Shown piece after piece: positions 37,437 to 48,584 of a stretch of DNA of 64,000 nt (the first letter of the stretch is position 1; the number at the start of each line of letters is the position of its first letter). A program made the translations under genes and the position numbers. The stretch is from assembly GCF_000422965.1 (NCBI RefSeq), contig NZ_AUHB01000003.1:186001-250000 (forward strand), read 5' to 3'. This stretch comes from Pleomorphomonas oryzae DSM 16300. GTDB taxonomy: Bacteria > Pseudomonadota > Alphaproteobacteria > Rhizobiales > Pleomorphomonadaceae. The notes below the pieces were generated by a model that saw only the letters and a program-made list of their open reading frames with translations, made no database searches and had not been told where the DNA came from.

Positions 37437-38924
37437 ATGGCTGCATTCATACTCGCGATCGATCAGGGCACCACGTCGACGCGGGCCATCGTTTTCGACG
37501 AGGAGTATCGCGTCAAGGGCGTGGGCAAACAGGAGTTTCCCCAGCATTTCCCGGATTCCGGCTGGGTCGAGCATGAGCCGGAGGATATCTGGCACACCAC
37601 GCTGGAGACCATGCAATATGCCCTCGCCCGCGCCGCCGTATCGCCGCAGGATATCGCGGCCATCGGCATAACCAACCAGCGCGAAACGACGCTGATCTGG
37701 GACCGCGAAACCGGACACCCCATCCACCGCGCCATTGTCTGGCAGGATCGTCGCACCTCCGACCGTTGCGCCGCGCTCAGGGCCGATGGTGCCGAGGACA
37801 TGGTGCGCGAGAAGACCGGCCTGCTGCTCGACCCTTATTTCTCAGGAACCAAGATCGCCTGGCTGCTCGAAAACGTCGAAGGCGCCCGGGCCGCCGCCGA
37901 AGCCGGCCGCCTTGCTTTCGGCACCATCGACAGCTTTCTGCTCTGGCGCCTTACCGGCGGTCGAGTGCACGCGACCGATGCCACCAACGCCTCCCGTACC
38001 CTCCTCTACAATATCGCCGCCGGCGATTGGGACGATGACCTTTTGCGTCTGTTCGGCGTACCGCGTGCCCTATTGCCCGACGTGCGCGACAGCGCGGCTG
38101 ACTTCGGTGAGACCGATCCGGATCTCTTCGGCGTCGCCATTCCCATTCGCGGCATCGCCGGCGACCAGCATGCGGCAACTGTCGGCCAGTCCTGCTTTTC
38201 GCCGGGCATGCTGAAGTCGACCTACGGGACCGGCTGCTTTGCGCTGCTCAACACCGGCTCCGAGATTGTTCGCTCGTCCAATCGGCTGCTGTCGACCATC
38301 GCCTACCGCCTCGACGGCAAGGTAACCTATGCTCTGGAGGGGTCGATCTTCATGGCCGGCGCTACCGTGCAGTGGCTGCGCGACGGCCTGCGTTTCTTCG
38401 AAAGATCGGACCAAGCCGGCGCGCTGGCCGACCATGCCGATCCCAATCAGAATGTCTATCTCGTTCCGGCCTTCACCGGCCTCGGTGCGCCTTGGTGGGA
38501 TGCCGAGGCGCGCGGCGCCCTTTACGGGATGACGCGCAATACCGGCCCGGCCGAGATTGCCCGTGCGGCCCTGGAGGCCGTTTGCTATCAGACGCACGAC
38601 CTTCTTGAAGCTATGCGTCGCGATTGGACCGGTTCGTCGGAAACGGTGCTGCGCGTCGATGGCGGCATGGTGGCAAGCGATTGGACCATGCAGCGTCTTG
38701 CGGATCTTCTGAATGCTCCGGTCGATCGACCGTTGGTGCTGGAGACCACGGCGCTCGGTGCCGCCTGGCTTGCTGGCCATAAGGCAGGCGTCTGGCCGGA
38801 TATGCATGGCTTTTCCACCAGCTGGAAACGTAACCGCCGATTCACGCCGCAGATGGACGAGAATGCGCGGCAACGGAAACTCGCCGGCTGGGCCGACGCC
38901 GTCAGAAGAACGTTGACCTCCTGA
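37437..38924 (+). CDS. glpK: Glycerol kinase
   Basis: GlpK phosphorylates glycerol to glycerol 3-phosphate for GlpD. The 495-residue sequence has the phosphate-1 motif [31 protein letters not shown], and the [13 protein letters not shown] and DGGMVASDW signatures of the FGGY kinases. GGGAGGAGACCG lies before the ATG. With glpD it converts glycerol to a glycolytic intermediate; the glycerol facilitator must be elsewhere. Confidence 0.96.
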   Translation: MAAFILAIDQGTTSTRAIVFDEEYRVKGVGKQEFPQHFPDSGWVEHEPEDIWHTTLETMQYALARAAVSPQDIAAIGITNQRETTLIWDRETGHPIHRAIVWQDRRTSDRCAALRADGAEDMVREKTGLLLDPYFSGTKIAWLLENVEGARAAAEAGRLAFGTIDSFLLWRLTGGRVHATDATNASRTLLYNIAAGDWDDDLLRLFGVPRALLPDVRDSAADFGETDPDLFGVAIPIRGIAGDQHAATVGQSCFSPGMLKSTYGTGCFALLNTGSEIVRSSNRLLSTIAYRLDGKVTYALEGSIFMAGATVQWLRDGLRFFERSDQAGALADHADPNQNVYLVPAFTGLGAPWWDAEARGALYGMTRNTGPAEIARAALEAVCYQTHDLLEAMRRDWTGSSETVLRVDGGMVASDWTMQRLADLLNAPVDRPLVLETTALGAAWLAGHKAGVWPDMHGFSTSWKRNRRFTPQMDENARQRKLAGWADAVRRTLTS

Positions 38925-39241
38925 AGACATGCCGGCCCGCGCCCTCCAGTACAGGAGACGACGCGGGCCGGATAGCAGTCGGCCGTGGTGCTTTGGCCAG
39001 CCGTATGCCTAAACCTTGTTCAATCTCCGTATAGTATTTTCGCGGAGATGAAGATGGTATTGAGTGTCAACACGAAGGACGACAACAATCTTTCTTTCGC
39101 GAGAAATGAAATTACCGGACTTCAACTTGCCCGAATCGCGAAAAGGCAATCACATCCACGTAGTTTTGATCCATGTCATCGCCACGACTAGCCTAAAGGC
39201 TAATCATGGACGCCTCGGATAGCGTGAATGTGGAGGTTTGA
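38925..39241. other. 317-bp gap, glpK to DUF6455 gene
   Basis: Apart from the hairpin at 38932-38971, I see only an AT-richer stretch that should hold the promoter of the DUF6455 gene. A 47-codon ATG frame at 39049 has mediocre upstream signals and overlaps that region; I do not call it. Confidence 0.45.
38932..38971 (+). terminator. Hairpin after glpK
   Basis: CCGGCCCGCG (38932-38941) pairs perfectly with CGCGGGCCGG (38962-38971). It starts eight bases after the glpK stop. There is no U-run, so it may protect the mRNA end rather than terminate. Confidence 0.5.
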
Positions 39242-39526
39242 ATGATCGACAAATCGTCCTCCAAGACTGGCGGCGAAGGCTGTGGCTGTGATCGGGAACC
39301 GGAACTCATGCGCCGCATGGCAGCGACGCTCGATTCCGACCAATTCTTACAAGGCATTGAGCGCAAGCTGGCCGCCGATCGCTGCCATGAGTGCACCGAG
39401 CTCGAAGCCTGCAAGGTCTGGCTCGACATCACGGCGATCCGTGGCGCCGTACACCCGCCGAAGTTCTGCCGCAACGCTGATCTCTTCGAAGAGATCAGCA
39501 ACGACGCAGCCTCGTCATCTTTCTAG
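39242..39526 (+). CDS. DUF6455 small cysteine-rich protein
   Basis: This 94-residue protein matches the DUF6455 pattern known in alphaproteobacteria: ELMRRMAATL, then C-x2-C...ACKVWLD and PPKFCRNADLFEEI. Together with an N-terminal GCGCD it has six cysteines, suggesting metal binding or redox sensitivity. It has no signal peptide, so it is cytoplasmic. TGGAGG precedes the ATG. It stands alone between glpK and the EAL gene that converges on it. Function unknown. Confidence 0.75.
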   Translation: MIDKSSSKTGGEGCGCDREPELMRRMAATLDSDQFLQGIERKLAADRCHECTELEACKVWLDITAIRGAVHPPKFCRNADLFEEISNDAASSSF

Positions 39527-39550
39527 GCGTCGGAAACCGCTCAGGTAAGA

Positions 39551-41209
39551 TCAGGCGGCGTCAGCCTCGCCGTCGTCATCTCCATCGACCGAAACGGTCA
39601 GCGAAGCAAAGCTGTCGGAAACTTCGACCGGTTTGTCGGTTCTGGTACCCAGGCCCGACTTGCTTCGCTCCAGCGACTTCAAGGCAAACTCGCGGAACGC
39701 CTTAACCGGAATGGGCGGCGAGTAGATATAGCCTTGGGCCTGGACGACGCCGATCGATTTCAGGTGTTCGACCTGGTCCGGCCGCTCGACGCCTTCGGCG
39801 ACAATGCCAAGGCCGAGCTGATGGCCAAGCTCGACCAAGGTATCGACGATCGTCTGCGACGAATGGTCGGTGCCGATGTGGTCGATGAACATCTTGTCGA
39901 TCTTGATGATGTCGACGCCAAGCTTTTGCAGATAGGCAAGACCACCGTGACCGGTGCCGACGTCGTCGAGCGCCACCGAGGCTCCAAGCGCCTGGATGCG
40001 GCCGATGATGGCGCGGGAGAGCGCGAGGTCCTTGAGCGGATGTTGCTCGGTGACCTCGAAACAGAGCTGCTCGTAGCGGATTTTCGAGTTGCCGTAGATC
40101 CGCTTGATGTCGTCCATGATCTCAAGGTCGTTGAAATGCATGGCCGTGAGATTGATGGCCAGCTTGAGGCCCGGGTTCTTGTCGTAGATGTCGGAAACGT
40201 CGGCCACGGTCTGCGTCATGAGCTGGCGGGTTATGTCGCGAATGGCGCCGGTCGCCTCGGCATAGGGCAGAAACTGCCCCGGCGACACCATCGTGCCATC
40301 GGGCCGCAGCCAGCGCACCAAGACCTCGCAACCACGGATTTCGCCGGTCATCAGATCGAATACCGGCTGATAGTAGGGAACAAACTCGTGGTTCTCGACG
40401 GCGCGCGAGAAGCTGTCTCCCTCCGACTGGCGCCACATGGACCACATGACGATGATGAAAACGCCGAGGCCTGCCAGCGTCGACAGAATGATCGTAATGG
40501 TTCGGAGGCCGGCGATCGATTTCTGAGCGGCCGCCTGGTCGACAGCCACCCGTACCTTGACCGGATAACGCTCGGAAGATGCCACCGATACCAGCGCGGC
40601 CGACTGATCGCTTTCGGTCCACTTGCCGGCGAACTTGCTCCATTCGGATCCATCATCGAGATAAACCGACGCGACGCTGGAGTCTTCGAAATAGGAGGCG
40701 CCGGCGTCGATATCCAACGCGCGCGAAGCAAGACGGGCGACAAGACGCAACCGGTCGTCGACCCGCAGCGTGACAACGGCCTGACGCTTGTCCTTTCCGT
40801 CACTCAACACGGACAGCATGACCGACGGATCGCCCTTCTCGGCGACCGGCAGACGGGCGGGCGCGGCGAGCGCACCCATCGGCTCCCCGCAAATCAGCGT
40901 ACCGGCTTCGTCGGTAAGGCCGATCTGAACGATGAATTCCGAGTTGAAGGCGGCCATCCCGAACGCGGTGCGGTCGACAAGACTGCACGTCACGTGGCCG
41001 CTGATTCTGAGGTCGGCCAGCACACGGAGTGCCTCGGCAACGGTCGTCTCTGCACGCGTGAGATAGCGCGCCGCCATGGAATCAGCTTCAGCCTGTCCGG
41101 TCGAGATGGCGTGTTGGGAAAGAACGTAATCGGCGGCAGCGATCGGAACGGTCGTGACAACCGCCGACAGGGCAAGGAGCCGAAGCCATTTCAACCACCT
41201 GAGTTTCAC
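39551..41209 (-). CDS. CSS-domain EAL c-di-GMP phosphodiesterase
   Basis: This 552-residue inner-membrane protein has a first membrane segment (about 9-28), a periplasmic CSS-type domain with a Cys pair (TCSLVD, Cys75; LICGEP, Cys107), a second membrane segment (about 236-258), and a cytoplasmic EAL domain. EAL is written EVL (295-297), but the remaining catalytic and metal residues appear kept: NLTAMHFND, FEVTEQ, DDVGTG and VAEGVE. In CSS-EAL proteins the disulfide state set by DsbA/DsbB controls activity, so it probably lowers c-di-GMP in response to periplasmic redox. It is divergent from the secreted protein at 41493. Confidence 0.9.
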   Translation of the reverse strand: MKLRWLKWLRLLALSAVVTTVPIAAADYVLSQHAISTGQAEADSMAARYLTRAETTVAEALRVLADLRISGHVTCSLVDRTAFGMAAFNSEFIVQIGLTDEAGTLICGEPMGALAAPARLPVAEKGDPSVMLSVLSDGKDKRQAVVTLRVDDRLRLVARLASRALDIDAGASYFEDSSVASVYLDDGSEWSKFAGKWTESDQSAALVSVASSERYPVKVRVAVDQAAAQKSIAGLRTITIILSTLAGLGVFIIVMWSMWRQSEGDSFSRAVENHEFVPYYQPVFDLMTGEIRGCEVLVRWLRPDGTMVSPGQFLPYAEATGAIRDITRQLMTQTVADVSDIYDKNPGLKLAINLTAMHFNDLEIMDDIKRIYGNSKIRYEQLCFEVTEQHPLKDLALSRAIIGRIQALGASVALDDVGTGHGGLAYLQKLGVDIIKIDKMFIDHIGTDHSSQTIVDTLVELGHQLGLGIVAEGVERPDQVEHLKSIGVVQAQGYIYSPPIPVKAFREFALKSLERSKSGLGTRTDKPVEVSDSFASLTVSVDGDDDGEADAA

Positions 41210-41492
41210 GTCACATCCATTCCGTCTTCAGTCCGCTGCTCGCTGGCCCACGTCGTGGCTTGTGGGAACAAATACCGTGTTTCCGACCATTCATCTTTGT
41301 TTGGGCTGGATGAACAAATGGTTTCCCAAACGCCGCGCCCTCGTCTTTCTTTGGAATCGACGAAATGAATGCGTCATCGATAAAATTGGTCGGAGGCATG
41401 GCTTGTGTGTCGACCGTCATTTGGCCACAATGCCCGTCTCGAAAGGCGTGGGTTATCTCTGTTTGCCGATAAAGACTTATTGGGAGTGTGAA

Positions 41493-42662
41493 ATGACGAT
41501 TTCCAGTCGCTGGTCGCTTACCGTGGCTGTCGTGGCGCTGACCGCAGGCTTCGCCGGGCCGGCCTTTTCGGCGGCGACGCCGGAACAGGTGACGGCGGCT
41601 CTGACCAAGCTGTTGGCGACCGACAAGGGCGCGACCTTTACCTTGGGAACGCCGACCCAGTCGAACGAGGGAGTCGTCTATAACAACGTCTCTATCAAGT
41701 CGTCTGACGGCGGCGAGACGAAAATTGACGTGCTCACCATTGCCAATCCCACCGTCGACGGCGATACGCTGAGCGCCGACTCGATCGTCGCGGAAAACGT
41801 CAACGGCAACAACAAGGGCGACAGCGTCTCCGTTTCTGCCCTGGAGCTGACTGCCCCCGTTTTCACCGGCAAGGAGACAGGCAATCGCGTCGATGCAGTC
41901 TCGGCCAAGGGTATTTCGCTGAGCCAGCCCGGAAAAGCTCCGGTTGCCGTCGATAGTGTCGGTCTGGATCTGTCCAACTACGCCGATGATGTGCCGCATG
42001 CCATCGACGTTTCGGTGGATGGCATCGATATCGATCCGGCGGCCGTGGATACGAGCGGCCAGTTTGCCTCTCAGTTGAAGGCCATGGGCTACGACAAGCT
42101 GACGCTTGGCTTCTATGGTTCCGGTTCGCTTGACGAGACGACCGGCGATCTTCAGGTCTCCGAGATCACCATCGACGGAACCGATCTCGGCACCGTGACG
42201 CTGACCGGCACCTTCGGCGGGCTGACAACCGATGTCATCAAGCAGTTGAAGCAGCCCTCTCCGCCGCAGGAAACCTTGGGCAACATCACTCTGAAGCAGG
42301 CCTCGGTCTACTACGGGGACGCCTCGTTGGCCGGCCGCATCATCGCCCTGCAGGCCAAGCAGATGGGCCAGGAACCGGCTGCTTTCGTCAGCCAGATCAC
42401 CGGCGCGCTGCCGCTGCTCTTGTCGGCGATCGGCAATCAGCCGTTCCAGGACAAGCTGGCCCAAGGCGTGACGACCTTCCTGAAGGATCCCAAGAACCTG
42501 ACGATCAGCGCCAAGCCGGCAACGCCGATTGCGCTGAAGGAGCTTATGTCGGCCTCGCAGACCGCTCCGCAGACGCTTCCGGATCTGCTGAAGGCAGACG
42601 TCCTCGCCAATCAGCCGGAAACGGAAGACGGCGAAGGTGACGAAGGTACCGACACGAACTGA
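41493..42662 (+). CDS. Secreted protein, first of a tandem paralog pair
   Basis: I do not recognise this 389-residue protein. It has a clear signal peptide (about 1-27, cleavage after AFS/A) and is predicted periplasmic. The mature part is rich in beta-prone D, T, S, V and I segments such as TANPTVDGD and VSEITIDGTDLGTVTLTG. From residue 198 (MGY) to about 351 it aligns with residues 552-702 of the next gene's product, with matching spacing to a shared F-(L/I)-KDPK block at 329/680. The C-terminus is acidic. GGGAG precedes ATG 41493; the longer frame from 41154 is not natural. A GC hairpin and a large repeat separate the pair. Confidence 0.75.
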   Translation: MTISSRWSLTVAVVALTAGFAGPAFSAATPEQVTAALTKLLATDKGATFTLGTPTQSNEGVVYNNVSIKSSDGGETKIDVLTIANPTVDGDTLSADSIVAENVNGNNKGDSVSVSALELTAPVFTGKETGNRVDAVSAKGISLSQPGKAPVAVDSVGLDLSNYADDVPHAIDVSVDGIDIDPAAVDTSGQFASQLKAMGYDKLTLGFYGSGSLDETTGDLQVSEITIDGTDLGTVTLTGTFGGLTTDVIKQLKQPSPPQETLGNITLKQASVYYGDASLAGRIIALQAKQMGQEPAAFVSQITGALPLLLSAIGNQPFQDKLAQGVTTFLKDPKNLTISAKPATPIALKELMSASQTAPQTLPDLLKADVLANQPETEDGEGDEGTDTN

Positions 42663-42670
42663 TCGGCGAG

Positions 42671-42690
42671 CCGGCCCGCGCGCGGGCCGG
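42671..42690 (+). terminator. GC-rich palindromic hairpin after the first paralog
   Basis: CCGGCCCGCGCGCGGGCCGG is a perfect palindrome eight bases after the stop, followed by CCAATTTCTGG. It may terminate the transcript, although the U-run is short. Confidence 0.55.
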
Positions 42691-42709
42691 CCAATTTCTG
42701 GCCGAATGA

Positions 42710-42876
42710 CTAGTGCACTGACGCATTCATTCGGTCCACGCGATGGACAACACGAAGCGAATGAATGCGTCGAAAAGTGCACTAGCAACATACTGATTCT
42801 AGTGCAGTTTACGACACCGACACTTGATCAGTCACTTGCCACCAACGTGAATCAAGTGTCGGTGTCACTGCACTAG
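42710..42876. repeat. 167-bp double-hairpin intergenic element
   Basis: Two large inverted repeats lie side by side. The first (42710-42785) has arms CTAGTGCACT plus GACGCATTCATTCG. The second (42799-42876) has arms CTAGTGCAGT plus GACACCGACACTTGAT. Each hairpin is bounded by CTAGTGCA...TGCACTAG, so the two share terminal sequences but have different stems. This looks like a REPIN/MITE-type mobile or amplified repeat rather than a simple terminator. Confidence 0.8.
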
Positions 42877-42955
42877 GTGTCGCGTTGCCCGTAACGTCTG
42901 GAATATGAGAAGCCGGTCCGCCGGCCTTTAAACTGTACATCCGGGAGGATCGTCG

Positions 42956-45133
42956 ATGAGGACCAGCGCTTCGCTTGGCGTGGTCGCCGCGTTTGCCGCA
43001 TTTGCCTGCCCCTCGTTCGCCCACGCCGAAACGCCAAGGGAAACCCTGGTTCGGCAGTGGCTCACTTCGGCGGCGTTCGGGCTGACGGTTGACATTGGCA
43101 CCAGCAGCTTCGATCCGGCGACACAGACGGTCACACTGTCTGACGTCAGCATCGGCGATCTCGACGAGAACCTGATTGCTGTCCACTTTGACCAGCTATC
43201 CGTCGAGGATCCGCGAACCGCACCCGGTGATGCCTTTGCGGCCCACGCCATTCGCGGCACCAACTACAGTCTCGACATTCGTTTCGACGTCGATAAATGG
43301 TTTCCGGGCTTGGCGAGTTTGGCAGCCGGCGCCGACAAGGAACTCGGCAAGGTAACGCCACCGTCGATGAAGCAGAAGCCCGTCGCCAAGGCGCAGGAAA
43401 GCCACGGGAACAATAAAGCGGAGAGCGCTACTCCGCCCCCCTCCGAAGAGCCGAAGACGGACGCGGAGACTACGAAACCGCCGATTGTCGACTATTCCAT
43501 TACCGCCGAAACTCTGCTCGTCGAGCGGCTTGTGTTCCCTCCTCTGCCCAAGGGATTGCCAGCCGATCGGCCGCTTTATGAAAAGCTCTTCAGCTATGCA
43601 GGCTGGCAGACCAGGCTTAGGGCCGACTGGGCGGAGATGAACAACGTCCAGATCGAAACCAGCGGTATGAACGAGGGTGATTCCATCACCACCTATTCGC
43701 TGGCCTACCTATCTGGTCTGCATGACGGGCGTGTTGAACGAGCTGGTATCAACTCGGCGGAGCAAAAGCCGAAGGATGAGACCTCGCCACTCAAGTCGAT
43801 GACCATCGACAGCACCTATATGATTGGCATGGATTTCGGAGCTGCGCTGGAAACACTCGATCCGTCCAAATATGTGGGCGGGGTTGGCGACGGTAAGCAG
43901 CGGACCATCTACTCGCAATATGGCGTCAACAATGTTGTCCTCGTCTTCGATGGCGCGACCGCCAGCATTGGCAACATCGAAGCTGACAACGTGTTCATGC
44001 GCCAAACCGGCCAACCGTTGGTGAAGCTCGTAGTTGATGCGCTCGGCGATCCCAAGCGGATCGAAGACGATCCCATTTCGTTTATCGCCAATGTCCTGCC
44101 CAACTACACACAGCTCATGGGAGTGGCATTCGTCCAAGCCAACAAACTGGAGATCAAGGCGGGCGACACCTTCGACTTTGCAGTCAATCGCTTCGACGGC
44201 AACGGTATCGATGGCAATGGCATCGGTGCCTTCACGCTGCGGGATATCACGGCGAACTCCAAGGATGCCTCGTCGAAATTCAGCCTTTCGCTGCTGACGC
44301 TTCAGGACATTCGCTTCGGGTCGCTTGCATCGCTGATGGAGCTCGGCAAGCAGGCCTCAGAGGGCAAGTCGCCCTCCGGCAAGGCTCTGCATGATGCCAT
44401 CGTCAATGGCGGCACATCCGTCGGATTTGTCGAGCTCAGCGCGTTGTCTATCGAATCCCCGCTCGGTTCGGTTGGGCTCGACTCGCTTGCTCTGACGAGT
44501 GGCAATTATCTGGGTACCCTGCCCCAACGCGGGGATTTCACTTTCACCTCGCTGTCCATGCCGGTGGCGCTGCTGTCCGACGAGAATATGGTCTCTGAAC
44601 TTACGACCATGGGCTACGAGACCCTCGATCTGTCCGGCGGAATGACCCTGACCTACGACGCAGAGAAGGGCGATGTCTGGCTCGAGGACCTCACCCTCAA
44701 GGCGGCGGACATGGGGGTGATCTCAGGCGACTTCCACCTCGCCGGCCTGCCGCTGTCGCTGGTTGAGAAACCCGACGAGATCGAAGCCCGCATGAACGAT
44801 GCGACGCTTGTTTCCGCCTCGCTCACTTACGGCAACGGCGGTATCGTCGAAAAGGCCTTTGAAGCACAGGCAAAGAAGAACGGCCAGGATGGAGAAAAAC
44901 TCCGGCAGAATACCGCTGGTGCCCTGCCGCTGATGCTGAGCTTCCTCGAGGATCCCAAATTGCAGGCAAAGTTCGAGGAGCCGATCTCTAGCTTCATCAA
45001 GGACCCGAAGTCGATCACCCTGACGGTAGCCCCGGAAAAGCCAGTGCCCTTCAGTGAACTTCAAAAGGTCAACACCGATAAGCCAAACGACCTCATCCGG
45101 CTGTTGAATGTCGGTGTGACCGCCAACGAGTAG
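42956..45133 (+). CDS. Large secreted protein, second of the tandem paralog pair
   Basis: This 725-residue protein has a signal peptide (residues 1-24, HA-E cleavage) and a long periplasmic part. Residues 130-180 are a Lys/Pro/Glu-rich linker. The C-terminal third (552-702) aligns with the C-terminal half of the preceding gene's product, including MGYETLDL against MGYDKLTL, GALPLMLSFL against GALPLLLSAI, and SFIKDPK against TFLKDPK. I do not recognise the family. The size and repeated DITIxD-like strands suggest a beta-rich envelope protein. CGGGAGGA precedes the ATG. A strong terminator follows. Confidence 0.75.
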   Translation: MRTSASLGVVAAFAAFACPSFAHAETPRETLVRQWLTSAAFGLTVDIGTSSFDPATQTVTLSDVSIGDLDENLIAVHFDQLSVEDPRTAPGDAFAAHAIRGTNYSLDIRFDVDKWFPGLASLAAGADKELGKVTPPSMKQKPVAKAQESHGNNKAESATPPPSEEPKTDAETTKPPIVDYSITAETLLVERLVFPPLPKGLPADRPLYEKLFSYAGWQTRLRADWAEMNNVQIETSGMNEGDSITTYSLAYLSGLHDGRVERAGINSAEQKPKDETSPLKSMTIDSTYMIGMDFGAALETLDPSKYVGGVGDGKQRTIYSQYGVNNVVLVFDGATASIGNIEADNVFMRQTGQPLVKLVVDALGDPKRIEDDPISFIANVLPNYTQLMGVAFVQANKLEIKAGDTFDFAVNRFDGNGIDGNGIGAFTLRDITANSKDASSKFSLSLLTLQDIRFGSLASLMELGKQASEGKSPSGKALHDAIVNGGTSVGFVELSALSIESPLGSVGLDSLALTSGNYLGTLPQRGDFTFTSLSMPVALLSDENMVSELTTMGYETLDLSGGMTLTYDAEKGDVWLEDLTLKAADMGVISGDFHLAGLPLSLVEKPDEIEARMNDATLVSASLTYGNGGIVEKAFEAQAKKNGQDGEKLRQNTAGALPLMLSFLEDPKLQAKFEEPISSFIKDPKSITLTVAPEKPVPFSELQKVNTDKPNDLIRLLNVGVTANE

Positions 45134-45169
45134 CCGTCCTCGTTCATCAGTTCAAAAAGCCCAAATGAA

Positions 45170-45198
45170 AAGGCCGGGGAGGCATCCTCCCCGGCCTT
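45170..45198. terminator. Strong bidirectional terminator between the secreted paralog and aspS
   Basis: AAGGCCGGGGAGG (45170-45182) pairs perfectly with CCTCCCCGGCCTT (45186-45198) around a three-base loop. TTTTC follows on the plus strand, and on the minus strand CATTTGGGCTTTTTG follows. It serves both converging genes. Confidence 0.88.
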
Positions 45199-45223
45199 GA
45201 TTTTCTTCGACGAGGCCTGCCGA

Positions 45224-47005
<1,782 letters not shown>

Positions 47006-47354
47006 GATGATCGTCCTGTCTCGTTAATTCCGTCGGGAACGGCTCCGGATTCCCGCCCCAAGGCGGCCGGATCTGTGGGCGCGACAAGCGCACGGCGGGG
47101 CGGATTTGTCAAGAATTCAGACGGTCGTTTACACGCTTCGCCGGCTGGCAAAGCGTTCGTCACATGCGCGGAAATAGGGTCGGCAGGCCTAGACGATTTT
47201 TCCATTGCCGGCATTTTGGGAGGTCGAAGCTTCCAACTTTGCCGGCTTCGTCGGAATAGTGTCATTCGATTGTGGGAGAAGCCTTCGCTCAGACGGCAGG
47301 CCGTAAGGCGACTCACGGGGCTAATCCCGTTTGCCGGCTGATGGGGACGCTTCC
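47006..47354. other. 349-bp divergent region, aspS / btaA
   Basis: No gene is visible. It must hold the aspS and btaA promoters. One GTGTCAT at 47259-47265 resembles half of a Pho box, but the second half-site four bases later (TTGTGGG) is poor, so phosphate control is not shown by the sequence. Confidence 0.45.
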
Positions 47355-48584
47355 ATGAGCAAGCAGAAGACCAAGAACCTCCTGGCGGACGCGGTGCATG
47401 CCAACAAGCTCGCTAGCCGGGAGGGCATTCTCGAACGCCTGTTTACGCTCGCCTTCTCCGGCTTGGTCTATCCGCAGATCTGGGAAGATCCGACCGTCGA
47501 CATGGCCGCATTGGAACTGGGGCCGGGCAAGCGCATCATCACCATCGCCTCTGGTGGCTGCAACGTCATGAACTATCTGACGGCATCACCCGCCGAGATC
47601 ATCGCCGTCGATCTCAACCCGGCCCACATCGCGTTGCTTAAGCTGAAGCTGACCGCGGCGTGCCATCTGCCGAACCACGAGAGCTTCTTCCGCTTTTTCG
47701 GCCATGCCGATGAACGCGAAAATACCGCCCGCTACGACCGCTTTCTGCGCGATCACCTGCCGCAAGATGCCCGCACCTATTGGGAAAAGCGGGGCCTGAC
47801 CGGTCGGCGGCAGATATCGATCTTCACCCGCAACATCTATCGTTACGGTCTGCTCGGCCGGTTCATCGGCATGATGCACCTGCTCGCCCGCGCCTATGGC
47901 AAAAACCCGCGTCTGATGCTCACCGCCAAGGGGCTCGACGAACAACGGCGTCTGTTTGAGGAAAACCTGGCGCCTGTCTTCGATTCCAAACTCATTCGTT
48001 GGTTGTGCCGCATGCCGGTGTCGCTCTACGGCCTCGGCATTCCACCGGCCCAGTTCGCCTATCTTTCTGCTGACGCCGATGGCGATCTGGCCGGTCTTCT
48101 ACGCCAGCGCCTGTCACGGCTCGCCTGCGACTTCCCAATGGAAGACAACTATTTCGCTTGGCAGGCCTTCGGCCGCGGGTACGACCGAGAAGAGCGCCGC
48201 GCCGTGCCGCCCTACCTCACCCGCGACGCCTACGAAGCCATCAGTGCCAATGCCGATCGCGTCACTGCCGTTCAGGCTTCGATGACCGATCAGCTCGCCG
48301 GGCTGCCGGTCGACAGCCTCGACGGCTACGTATTGCTGGACGCGCAGGACTGGATGACGCCTGCCCAGATGGTCGCCCTTTGGACCGAGATCACCCGAAC
48401 GGCCCGTCCCGGTGCCCGCGTCATCTTCCGCACCGCCGGCCTCGACAGCCCGCTCGAGACTGTCCTGCCGGCTGACATCCGCTCGCGCTGGTCCTACGAT
48501 CCTTCGACGGTGCCGGGTTATGTCGCGCGCGACCGCTCGTCGATCTACGGCGGGTTCCACCTCTATGAGAGGGCGGCGGCGTGA
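47355..48584 (+). CDS. btaA: SAM:diacylglycerol 3-amino-3-carboxypropyltransferase BtaA
   Basis: BtaA makes the diacylglyceryl-homoserine precursor of the betaine lipid DGTS, a phosphorus-free membrane lipid. The 409-residue sequence carries FSGLVYPQIWEDP and the SAM-binding ITIASGGCNVMNYL with AVDLNPAHIALLKLKL, all typical of BtaA. The C-terminal part contains the YVLLDAQDWM and SSIYGGFHLYE blocks. The chosen start is ATG 47355; an upstream TTG at 47331 is weaker. It overlaps btaB by four bases, so the two steps are coupled. In Sinorhizobium and Rhodobacter the pair works under phosphate limitation. Confidence 0.93.
   Translation: MSKQKTKNLLADAVHANKLASREGILERLFTLAFSGLVYPQIWEDPTVDMAALELGPGKRIITIASGGCNVMNYLTASPAEIIAVDLNPAHIALLKLKLTAACHLPNHESFFRFFGHADERENTARYDRFLRDHLPQDARTYWEKRGLTGRRQISIFTRNIYRYGLLGRFIGMMHLLARAYGKNPRLMLTAKGLDEQRRLFEENLAPVFDSKLIRWLCRMPVSLYGLGIPPAQFAYLSADADGDLAGLLRQRLSRLACDFPMEDNYFAWQAFGRGYDREERRAVPPYLTRDAYEAISANADRVTAVQASMTDQLAGLPVDSLDGYVLLDAQDWMTPAQMVALWTEITRTARPGARVIFRTAGLDSPLETVLPADIRSRWSYDPSTVPGYVARDRSSIYGGFHLYERAAA

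Noticed and set aside
39049-39192. 47-codon ATG frame upstream of the DUF6455 gene
   Set aside because: Mediocre ribosome-binding site and no recognisable features; probably part of the promoter region.
39734-41368. 544-residue plus-strand frame over the EAL gene
   Set aside because: It is antisense to the CSS-EAL protein, which has clear domains; the frame has none.
41211-42791. 526-residue minus-strand frame over the first secreted paralog
   Set aside because: The plus-strand gene has a signal peptide, ribosome-binding site and a paralog; this frame has none of these.
47259-47276. Pho box upstream of btaA
   Set aside because: Only the first half (GTGTCAT) resembles the consensus; the second (TTGTGGG) matches at three of seven positions.
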